This document shows, piece after piece, positions 48,871-59,500 of a DNA stretch of 64,000 nucleotides (its first letter is position 1; the number at the start of each line of letters is the position of its first letter). The notes beneath the pieces were generated by a model that had not been told where the DNA came from, searched no databases, and saw only the letters and a program-made list of their open reading frames with translations. Location: the NCBI GenBank assembly GCA_030062745.1, contig CP099841.1:21331398-21395397 (forward strand). The letters are read 5' to 3'. The position numbers were made by a program, and so were the translations under genes. The stretch is from Capitulum mitella (taxonomy: Eukaryota; Arthropoda; Thecostraca; Pollicipedomorpha; Pollicipedidae).

Positions 48871-50268
48871 AACCCAACCTAGCAACCTTATGTAATCTAA
48901 CGAGTATTAAATGTCATAATGTAATAATACTGATATCAGATGTCCCAACAATTATCTAATACAATAATATAACAGCGTAATAATATCAGCAGTTCCTCCA
49001 AGTTCAGTTTGTGGCAACAGAATATAATTTTCATATATATGACGTCATTAATCGCTTAAAGATGCATGCAGGGTCTATACATCCTTGATATCAATAAACT
49101 TAACCTTGGCGGCACTACATTTTCCGCCGCGGAATAATGTTGTTCTCTGCCAGTCGACTGCAGCACGGTAGTACTGTGTGGTACGTTATCGCTACGATTT
49201 TATTTTTTAGAAAATTAAGTAGTGGAACGTATGGTTAGAAACAGGATGACACATTCTTTAAATTGGTGGCAACTATACAAAGGATTGTTTGCGATTTCGT
49301 CGGGCAGAAACTTACCTTTAGCCGAAGTCTCTCGGGCTACGTCCGCTTGGGAAGACCTATACATGTATGACGTACCTTCGAACCGAACCCGGTCTCTCGT
49401 GGAATCCATGCACCCACCCAGTGCACCCGGACAATCTTCGTCCGCTTGGGAAAAGTTATGCATGTATGACGTACGTTCGAACCGAACCCGGTCTCTCATG
49501 GAATCCATGCACCTACCCAGTGCACTGGGACAATCTTAATTAGCTACGGCCGGTATCTGAAACGTCTGCCATTCGCATGGCCGCTGGTCAAGGGCACACT
49601 TATGGGGAAATTATTGCAACGAAATATTCTTCCGCTGTATATCAGTCTATTCATTGCAGCCATGCCACAAAGCAAGTTCGACACCGACGCCGCGCACTGT
49701 ATCTGGTCTTGTCCCGTGGCATGTCTGAAGGAGTTGGCTTTTCCATCCCCTTGGAGCTCGTAGGAGCCACAGCTGGCCAACCAGGAGGCGTAAAAAAAGG
49801 GACGGAAAATCAGAGACATTCGCCGAAGGTATCACCACGACGCAGAAAACGTCTTCAACGTTCCGATCCGGCGAGTCATTACGCCGAGTAAAGACCAATA
49901 ACGCCCCAATATGTGGAGCTGCTTAGCCGTCACAGGATTGTGCCCCGGGAAGAAAGTTCTTGACGGCCCGCGGTCTTTGAACAACGCAGCTAGACCTACC
50001 CCACCTACTAGCTAGCCGTACAAGTTATCGCCTAACACAGGCCACCATCAGTGGCGGTCCTGGTCCATGTTTAACGAGGAAGGGGGGCGACAGGCGACTG
50101 GAAACTTCTCTGCTTTAACCCCTTCTTTCCGCGCAGTCCACGAACAGTCTGGCTCCAGCTACTGCAGCTACTACATCGGTAATGCTGCCAAGGCGCCGGC
50201 CGCCTTCCAGACCAGCTCTCCGCAAACAGACAGCAGCCGGACAGGTCACGTGTATTGCCGACGACAGT
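48871..50268. other. Region between the telomere-type array and RpS15
   Basis: Holds the 99-bp tandem duplication at 49,341-49,538. 50,000-50,268 should be the RpS15 3' untranslated and flanking region; I saw no AATAAA on the minus strand there. Confidence 0.4.
49341..49538. repeat. 99-bp direct tandem duplication
   Basis: Two copies starting GTCCGCTTGGGAA at 49341 and 49440, with few differences, both containing CATGTATGACGTAC and TTCGAACCGAACCCGGTCTC. The 99-base unit keeps frames open on both strands. Confidence 0.92.
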
Positions 50269-50382
50269 CTACTTCAACGGGATGAACCGGGAGCTGTGCG
50301 TGGCTCCGATACCGGGTCGGCCGTGCTTCACGGGCTTGTAGGTCAACGCGAACTCGCCCAGGTAGTGGCCCATCATCTCCGG
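50269..50382 (-). CDS. RpS15: RpS15 exon 4
   Basis: After acceptor gtttcag: [20 protein letters not shown] then [17 protein letters not shown] and TAG (50271-50269). 37 codons plus stop. Confidence 0.97.
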   Translation of the reverse strand, partial: PEMMGHYLGEFALTYKPVKHGRPGIGATHSSRFIPLK

Positions 50383-53300
50383 CTGAAACAAAGCCGTTCA
50401 TCAACTACCCAGTCAGCCACCATCCACCACCGCCGTCACGTCCCACAAAGGCCAGTCCGCCATCTGGCCGAGCTCGGCCGGAGAAACACCGAGTACTGGC
50501 ACGGAATTCAGCTGATCAATCGCAACCGTGAGGAATATTTCAATAACCTTATTTTCCCCAGTTCCAACGTCCATGTCGCCAAAAGAAAAAAGTTAACAGG
50601 TAATGTAAACAGGACCTCATCAACACCAATGCATAAACAATTCCTTTACAAAACAACAGTGAGTACCTTGATTTCCACTCCGGTGAATCCCTTGCCATTG
50701 TGGACCCCCACAATGCTGCCGGTCATCTCCGGAACAATGATCATGTCACGCAGGTGGGTCTTGACAGCTTCTGGCTTCTCCATCGCTGGCGCCTCCTGCA
50801 AGCAACCAGTGACACAGATCAGCAATACTCTGTATGTAAGAACAAGGAAAGGAAGTGGATGGTGCTACAGCAGAACCAGGGAACCACATGTAACCTCTGC
50901 TTTAGGGGATGCTTCACCCAGGTCAATGACTCATCAATAGGTATGCTTCACAGAAACTTCTCCTTACTACCTTTTCTATATCCACTATTCAGCCAACAAA
51001 ATATTTTCCCATCTGCAGATCAGAGGGGGGGGGGGGCAAACAGCCATTAGCCTCTCCCCAAAAAACACAGCTATTACTATGCAGTCACAGTCTGAAGCTA
51101 GTGGACACCCCAAATCAATGGCCAGCAACCCCCATCACTGACCTACCATACACACCAAGCAATTTCTGGTTCCCCCCACACAATGAGCACCTGAGATTAG
51201 CCCTTGTACCTGGCACACAGATTTTAACAGCTTCCCCTTTCACATGTAATAAAAAGGATGCCAATTTTGCAAGTTTTGTCAAAAATGTGTCCCAACAGAG
51301 CAACATAAAGAAAACAATGTTGAAAACAGTGTCCAGTTAGAAACAAAACCTCATGCAGTATGGCAACCTTGCACAAACATAACAATTGAGCCCTGGTAGC
51401 ATTTTGCAATGTTAACATTTGCTGGTTTGCACTCAATGTACTGTCACTATGCAACAATTATCAAACTGCAATACCCTGAAGTATTATCCAAAATAAGTAG
51501 TTAAAAGGACTATTCACTGCACAGACAATCAATGAAATAAAAATATATGGGAAACTGGTTTGTCCATCACTGACCATCACTTGGCTATCACAGTCCAAAA
51601 ACACATTTGAAATGTTGAACACTTCCCTCAACCACACAAGAAAGTACAAGCATATGACTGGAAATATGTGCTGAGAAAAATGGATATGTTATATAAATAC
51701 AAATAGTAAAACCTATTTAATAATCATCAATAAGAACTGCAAAGAAAATGCAGACATGTCACACCAATTCAGTGCCAACAGTAGCAGGTTAGAGTACAAT
51801 GAGTACTGTTTGGACAAAAGGGCTGTATGGATACCTTCTTGGCCTTGCGCAGTCGCCTGAGCAGGGCCATATGCTTCCTCTTGTGCCCTCGGTTGATGCG
51901 GCGCCGCTGGCGAGCATTGAACAGCTGCTTCAGCTGGTCATCGCCCATGTCCAGCAGCTGATCCAAGTCCACGCCACGGTACGTGAACTTCTTGAAGGTC
52001 CGCCGCTTCTTTTGCTCTGGATTCTGCAAACACCAAATCAAATCATGTCCACCATGATTTACTGAGATGAGCAACTGTGACAACAGCACAACCATCAATG
52101 AAATTAGACTTTGGTACACAATCTGTGCTTCACAGACATACATTTAACCATGCCTAAATGGCTAATAATCTTTATGTACAGGATAATGCCATCACTGGTA
52201 CATACTATTCCACAGAATCAGTAATTGTGGTCGATTTATTATTAGCTTGGTTATAGATTATTACCTCGGTGCAGTGCTAAACCTGAAGATGCACCAGATC
52301 AGGTTTTTTATCTGGTTGGATACCAGACTGGGGTGCAAGATATCTGACGGGACAGCAGATACTATGTTACCTATTTTTATGTACCGTTTTTACTAAAAAC
52401 AGTGGCAATAAAGACTACATTGAAAAAGGAAAGATCTGAAAAACTGCAAAATATTACATAAAATGTTAACAATGTGAATCATTCACCCCAGTGCTGAGGT
52501 TTTGATCAATTTCCTTGTAAAAAATAAATAAATAAATAAATAACACAACAATCATATTGGAGCTCACCATCTCTCACAGCATTCAAAGGCATGGGTGTAA
52601 CTATGGTTCAGAAATTGGGAGGAGGGGACAAGCTGGCTGCCATCCACCAAGAATAGGTGAGGATGGGAAGGGGGGAATCACTTTTCAGTCAATGATGATA
52701 ACATATAGTTGAATTCTTTTGTTGGATTTCAAATTCCAAGAAACTGTGCCACCAATGGGAAGTATCTATTTGACACTTTAAAAATCTGCAGGACAAATCA
52801 CCACTTCTGGAAAGCTATGTGGGACTTGGCTCTGGTACATCTTTTGAAGTATATTGCCCCTTCACACATTTGTATCAGTGAATGTGGGAAAGAATGTCTG
52901 AAGAATAGTAAGATAATAAACCATAAAATGGGCTGAGAACATGCTGGCATTGTTTCACTGCTCTGAGCTTGAGTACCACTCTTGCAAAATATCTCAACCT
53001 CCCAACACTAGGATGGAAAAGTGGTGCTCCAGACAGACCATGGAACTACCAGCTACATCAACAATCTAACAGGGCACATTTCTCCTGAAACAGTTTTGTA
53101 GGCATGCATTAGAACAAGGTCTTGATTATACACCAGGAGGATAAATATCCAGCAATAGCTGACCAGATACCTGATAACCTCTAGTATCCAGCCCTGCTGG
53201 ATATCTGGTGGATCCCTAGCTAAACCTTACATGCAATGGATCCTCCTACCAGCCATACTGACAGAATAATCCACCTCTCCCTTGGCCTAGGGGCAAGAGC

Positions 53301-56092
53301 TACATGGTACAAAGGAGTAATTTGGTGCATGCCAAGCACTGCAACTCACAGGAAAAAAAAACAAATCAGCCCCACACGTTCCAGCACAGTTCAACCATAC
53401 AGATTTGAACAGGCCTATTACTCTACATGCAAATTGAATCTGATGAGGCATTAACATCAGAATATAGCTCACTTCTTTTGTTTGCTTTTCCCAGCATTCC
53501 ACTGGTTTTCACACTTTTTTGCCAATATGACTATGCTGGAATTGAGGTTCCAGGCAACTTTAAGCTATTTAGGGGGTTCCAGATCATACTTTTGAGCTAT
53601 TTAGTTATGACAGAGCATGTCATGGGTGCAAATATGGTTTCAACTGGAATCCTCTGGTGCAGAAATACTGAAATAGAGATCAAGATATGTTTACAGTATT
53701 TCCATTTATGGCTGGATTGTCATAATTTTCAGTCCAAAAGGAGCCTAGGTGATTACTCCAACAAGAATGGGAATGATATCAGAGACCACCCTAACAGACT
53801 GAGTGCTGAAAATGGTGGTAACCAGGTCACAAAAACAAAACCACTACCAAGGCACTGTATCCCATTCACCAGACTTTTCACCAACTCAAGACATGATATG
53901 AATACCACATGAATAGGCCAAACAATATTGGAAAATTCACTGAAATCTCCACAAATGCAGATAGCATTTCTTGCAATGGACTTCACCAGGTGTATTCTCA
54001 CTGTGCATGTGGCAGAATGCTATCTTGTGGGTATAAATTCAGAGCAAACCTTAATCATACATGTGGACCTAAGCAGATACCAAACTAATCAAGAACATGT
54101 TATCAACTAATGCACTGAATACTACCACAAAGCAGCTCTGACTTGGTGTTTAGCCTTTTAAATGTGTGGCATTTACAGTTACTTCAGAAGAAACCTTTTC
54201 ATCTGGTTTGTTCCTACATCACACAGACCACTTAGGCATGTGACAACATTCCATATCAAGAACTATGCCACTGGATGTCACTGTTAACATAATTTTCCTT
54301 TTTGTGTAATGTACACCCAAAACAGCTTAAAGCACAACACAATCACAATGAAGACCACTCCTATCTTAGCCACATGGTTGCTGAATGTTGCCCCCACCAT
54401 AATTTACATATTAAAACAGAGGATGCAATGATAAAATTATTGCAGAATGAGCACAATCCTGTGTCAACTGGGGGCATAATAATACCCTTCATTACCACAC
54501 AAACTTGGTCAAATTCATTGCACTGAGCAATGTTAGGGGCCCACTGCTATGCAGAGCTTACACCTAATTATGCAATGCCAGAAAATAGATTCCAGGTAAT
54601 GGCAATACCAAAGAACTGTGTCTCACAAAGGTATTTTTTGCTTGGAAATACTACCAGTGGAAAGAGAATTGCCGGATCAGCCAATGATAACTGGCACAGA
54701 TACAGGTGACTCCCATACCACCAGACTGGGCACTGCTTACACTGGTGAAGAGCTATTCCAACAAGGTGATCCATTACAGTGCTGTTGGACCAGATCATAC
54801 AATCACCTACTCAAGGTCCTAAACAACCATCCATTTCTTACCAAGGATGCAAGGTACAAGCCATACTGGTATGGTAGCAAGGTACTCTAACACATTTTCT
54901 CAGACCAGTTTTCGGTAATCCTTACCGATCACACACCATGCGCAGAGTCGAGGGTAAGGTTAATGCGCGAATGTAGTTTCCGATCTCGCCACTAGGGTGA
55001 TATTCGTTCTTTTTCTCGCCGCTAGGAAGAGTACATAAAAATACTGCCATTCGCTAGGATGGTTCTGCTCAAGAATGCAGGAGTGTAGTTTCCGATTTCG
55101 CCATCAGGGTAATATTTGTTAGGTTAGGTTAGGTTAGGTTAGGTTAGGTCTGAACGAATTCATCTGCTTTCCATCGTGGTTCGGCAATTCTGGAGAAAGT
55201 GGTCCTTTTTTCGTGATTGACCTCACCTGCGACATCATCAGCGGGTCAAAAGTAAAAAAGTGTGTAAGTCACAGAAACGAAATGTTCGGCGTATCAACTG
55301 GCGTTCGAATCAGCCGAATCAAACTATTGGTTATCATACCATTGGTTCTTGAGCGGAACCATCCTAGTGAATGTCAGTATTTTTACGTACTCTTCCTAGC
55401 AGCGAGAAAAAGAATGAATATCATCCTGGTGGCAAGATCGGAAACTACACTCGCGCATTAACCTTACCCTCGACTCTGCGCATGGTGTGCGATCGGTAAG
55501 GATTACCCAGTTTTCTTTCACATGGGACATTCTGATAGGAAGTGAAACTACTTCCAAACCACTGATCATTTCCTGCATGGGATTTTCATGATTTCTGGGC
55601 CAGAGGTGTAGCCCCCACATAACCCAAATAATTTATGATTTTGTGGCAAATGTTTAGTGTCCAGTCAATGGCACAACATGACTGACAATTACGACCTAAC
55701 AGCCAATACTGAGCCAACTACATGTGGGGCCTCCACTTGTTTTGAAAGGATAGGGAGGCAAGTGCTCTAATGATCATTGCATAAGTGACCATTCCCTTGC
55801 TTTCATTTTTAAGTTAAGGCCACACAAGCAAAATCCAATCTGTACCCACGACCATCAGACCTAGTACGCAGTTCGAAATGATGTCCACACTACTACTCGT
55901 CGAAGATAGTTCACAAAGGCCGCAGGAGGTACACTTCCCATGTATCAGCCTTTGAAAACCCAAAGCGGCACATTCAGATGACCACACATATATCAAAATG
56001 CCAGCCTTATAAGAAACAGCCATCTTAATGCCCAAATGATACAAACGATGCAAATCAATGGCCACAGTATCCACGAGCAGTACCTCCGACAT
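50269..56092 (-). CDS. RpS15: 40S ribosomal protein S15 (uS19), complete
   Basis: A component of the small ribosomal subunit head, needed for late 40S maturation. Four coding exons, all joined in phase 0: 56084-56092, 51835-52023, 50667-50795 and 50269-50382, giving 146 residues, the usual size (145 in human, 148 in fly). Conserved blocks: [75 protein letters not shown] and [18 protein letters not shown]. The first exon encodes only MSE, as is common for this gene, and lies 4 kb upstream behind a 5'-TOP start site. Introns 1 and 2 are very poor in CpG. A foldback element sits in intron 1. The gene is divergent from the CULT gene. Confidence 0.96.
50667..50795 (-). CDS. RpS15: RpS15 exon 3
   Basis: After acceptor cttgcag: [43 protein letters not shown], then donor gtactc. 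43 codons. Confidence 0.97.
50796..51834. other. RpS15 intron 2, free of CpG
   Basis: Reading the 1,039 bases I find no CG dinucleotide, whereas both flanking exons contain several. A poly-G run lies near 51,027. Nothing else was recognised. Confidence 0.7.
51835..52023 (-). CDS. RpS15: RpS15 exon 2
   Basis: After acceptor tttgcag: [63 protein letters not shown], then donor gtatcc. 63 codons. Confidence 0.97.
54914..55507. mobile_element. Foldback element with 160-bp inverted arms and central (TTAGG)6
   Basis: The left arm 54914-55074 and right arm 55346-55507 are reverse complements with roughly nine in ten bases identical; both start GGTAATCCTTACCGATC and run through GCGCAGAGTCGAGGGTAAGG. 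Between them lies a 270-base spacer with six perfect TTAGG units (55119-55148). No open frame resembles a transposase. The structure is that of a non-autonomous foldback or long-TIR MITE element; target duplication not determined. Confidence 0.82.
55119..55148. repeat. Short telomere-type array (TTAGG)6
   Basis: Six perfect units in the spacer of the foldback element, in the opposite orientation to the 48.7 kb array. Confidence 0.95.
56084..56092 (-). CDS. RpS15: RpS15 exon 1 (MSE)
   Basis: ATG TCG GAG at 56092-56084, followed by donor gtactg. It gives MSE-NPEQKK with the next exon. Supported by the pyrimidine tract 13 bases upstream and by phase; three codons alone would not be convincing. 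Confidence 0.8.
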
Positions 56093-56458
56093 GGTTGCGG
56101 TTTCAGAAAGGATGTTGACATCGAGAGCTGGCCACGCCGCCAATTGCGATAACAGATTATTTCAGTGTATGAAGTTCAAACTGTCTAGAGTCTACCGCCA
56201 CTTCCTTTTCTGAGGACAAATATTCGTACAGTTTGTTTCTGTAAACACAGAAAATATTATACCTTTACCTTAAAATACAGTTTATACTACAGTTATGGCG
56301 CACTTTTGACGAGAAACAAGTGTAGTAAATGAGTAGCGTCGCTTCGCTGTGTTGAAGTTTCAGTTCATTAAGTGTTTTACATGGAACTCTAGGCTGGAAG
56401 ATATGTAGATAAGCAGTGCGCGTTTTTAAAAGACACTGACGTTCAACTCAAACTGCTG
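56093..56458. promoter_or_regulatory. Shared divergent promoter of RpS15 and the CULT gene
   Basis: About 350 bases separate the RpS15 start region (minus) from the CULT start codon (plus). On the minus strand 56111-56105 reads CCTTTCT, a 5'-TOP tract expected at the transcription start of ribosomal protein genes. The segment has CpGs while both gene bodies lack them. On the CULT side two minimal upstream ORFs (56381-56392 and 56403-56408) precede the start if transcription begins upstream of them. Confidence 0.7.
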
Positions 56459-56528
56459 ATGCAGCCAACCCTTACTTCCCTTTGGGTTTTTCTCCAAGTG
56501 ACTTGCCTAACCCTCACCGTTTGTTCCG
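56459..56528 (+). CDS. CULT gene exon 1, signal peptide
   Basis: ATG at 56459, then a hydrophobic core ([17 protein letters not shown]) and one base of an Asp codon before donor gtgggt. Phase 1 matches exon 2. Predicted cleavage lies near the end of this exon. Confidence 0.75.
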
Positions 56529-59500
56529 GTGGGTCCCTTTCCGTCTGATAAGTCTTTCTTCACTGGCTCATGTTCAACTGTTGAAGGAGCTCCGATTTTG
56601 AAATTCCGTGCACCTGGAGTATGTGTGTCATGTGTAAAATTGGAATATTAGTCTCTGCTTTACATCAGATAGAATTTACCCAATATTGCTACAGATTGGC
56701 ATGGTGGAGAAACATGTATAGATTGGCATGGTGGAGAAACATGCCAATTTTGATCTCTGTTGCTGAGTGGTATTAATTCTGCAGGTATTGAGACAAACCT
56801 TGAGTTGGAGACTTGTGAATTCATGTGTCTGTATGGCCATGTTCATGTGTCTTCTGAAAGATTTAGGAGCTTTTTACATTTGTTTTTCCTAGGGAAGTGA
56901 ATTTTTGTTCCATTTTCAGCATTGGAATACAGACTTATCACTAGAGCTTACAATTTGAATGTCATACACATTCAAAGCACTACATGTGCCAGTGCAAAAC
57001 TGAGGGGGAAATTTTGATTTTGCATGTGCAGTATAACATGAATGGGTGGGAACTACTATTGTTTTTTGGGCATAAATGCTCATATTCATAAAAACATCAG
57101 TTTTCCACACAATACACAAACATGTTACTTGGATTTAATATGACAGGAGGTGTTTTTTTGGTACTTCATGCAATCTGATGGCCTGTCAAATGCTATTTGA
57201 GATCATTGACCTGACATGGCCATTCATATGAATATATCAGACATGGTTAAGACAGAAATGATGTGCACAGCTTTGTTCTTTCAGGTGGTAGCATTGTCAT
57301 ACCAGTTGAGGTTTCACATGACAGCAATACAAGCTTTTACTTTTTTGGTTTATTACTATTGTGCCAACCACTCAAAGGCTATTTTCAGACTGACCACATG
57401 TTCAAGTCATGTGCTGGCACTATGGGAAAGGCAGTTTAAAGACTTAAATATTTTTATTGAGATGGTTCCATTATAGGGAAAGGTTTAATATGCATGCAGA
57501 ATGAGTTTTTTATGACAAGGTATTGATTACAGAGACCCTTTCAATAACTGGCTTACCTGACTCACCAGTTACCTCATGCTGGTGAACTGCATGTGACAGC
57601 AAAACTGTCCATACAGATAACTTTTACCTAAAAACAGCCTGGCTCTTAAATATGATTATGGAGAAACAGGATAAGAGACCAGTCAGTTTTTGGACATGGC
57701 CCATGTTTTCCATGTTCGAATGTTGAAGTGCAATCATTACAAGAAGTTCCACCAGTGAATAGGACATGATTAGAGTATTGCTTTTGCAGTGGTGCTATCC
57801 TTTGTTTCACAGCATGTGCAAAAGTGGAATATTGTCATCAGGTCAGCCACATGTGACTGATATAAAAACAAAACATTTTCACATTCTCTGCTAGCCTTCT
57901 TGTTTCACTGTATCAATTTTAGCTTTTTGTCTGGAATTCTAAGCTTGTGGGCCTTGCTAAAACATCATGTTTTTGACAGTCCAACATACCAGAAATATTT
58001 TGAGTAGATACATAAACTGGAATAGATCTAATCTGATATGATATGTACCATGACTAATACAAAATTTGTTTACAATTGATTGAAATCTTTGAGGTTTTTT
58101 GTGACCAGGGGTGGCAGATTAGGGGAGACAGACCCATCTCCAATGACAATTTAACATTAACCCTATGACATTGCATGGAAAGAAATGAGTTCAACAATTT
58201 GGTTCCCCCCACCATATCTGGAGAGGCTCTTCTGCCACTGATTGCAGCTTCTCCCTTGAATGCTGTTTTCTCCTAATCTGTGCATATTTGCCACATACTA
58301 TCTTGTCATGGAGTTATTTGTCAAGCCATGTCCTATGAAGTGATTTCTTTGCATTGGAAAATGGTTGTGTTGTATCTTTGCTGAGTTCAGAGTTTTAGGA
58401 AGGATTTTGCAGCCTGTACCTTCTTGAAGATGTAGACTGGCCAAATCCTTGTCCATACAGACATTTGACAGATCATGTGAATCATTAGTGCCAAACAAAA
58501 AATGTGGTCAAATAGTGTCTATGCTATGTACTTTACAGATGATGTTAAAACTGCCTGAACTTCCATAAATTTGGTTGGTTATTAGTTTAAAGCAGACTGT
58601 TCCTTTGTACCATGTTGAGGGACCAATTCAATCTCCCCATTCTCCAGCTGCAAACCTGTGGCAGAGTCCATGGTGGTGCCTGTCTCATGGCAGCTTAAGT
58701 GTGCCTTTGCCAGAATCCAGATATGAGGATTGCAGTATCTGGTTCTGAAGATCCCAGTACAAAAAATCCATATTCTACAGATGTTTGGGGATGTTATTTT
58801 TTTGTTAGCCACTGTCTCGAATCAAGCATTACAGTGTTGCATCTTCATGTTCTTTCATCATTTTCCAGATCCGAGTTCATTCGGTGAGAGTGACAGTGTT
58901 GTCATTTGCCGGCAATGTGGACGTGACCTGTTTGATCCACACCATATTTTCACACTCGCTAGCCCAGGCTCCATCTGGACCAAGAACAACACCTTAATTG
59001 GTAAGTTTTACCTAACTTCGCCATTTGCAGATTCTGTTGTTATGTGTTCAGCAGAAGTCATCTGTTTGCCTGAGCAAATTTTTGTTAACTTGGTTGAAGT
59101 GCTGTCATGTTTTGTGAATGCAAATATGTATTCCTTATTTCTTTACAGAAAAATATCAAACCTGTGAAAATGTCTAGTTTGTGAAGTTACCTGAATCATT
59201 GCTTTTTGTAGTGTTGTGCTGCTGTAACCACAGTGTTTTGTAACTGGAGTGTGTAATTGTTGGGCATTTGTCACTCCTGTAGGCTCGGTGCGGCCGTTTG
59301 TGCAGCTACTTCGTAACCCGCACGGCTACGAGTTTGAGGTGGTCACTGTACGGCACAGCGTCTGCTCGCTGCAGGGAGACGTGAGTCTCAATTTATGGCG
59401 TGCATAACACTGACCGTTGGGCGGAAGACAATTTTGCACCTGCCTGTGGATAGGATTGCAGTGGACAAAAACCTCAGTCCCTCTCCCTTGGCTGATTTTA

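Larger units (their letters stand above)
52024..56083. other. RpS15 intron 1
   Basis: About 4 kb, low in CpG except for the foldback element (54,914-55,507). It contains an (AAAT)n tract at 52,517-52,543. No conserved exon was seen; open frames here are chance. Confidence 0.75.

Noticed and set aside
50182-50940. A 252-codon plus-strand frame.
   Set aside because: It is antisense to RpS15 exons 3 and 4 and their intron.
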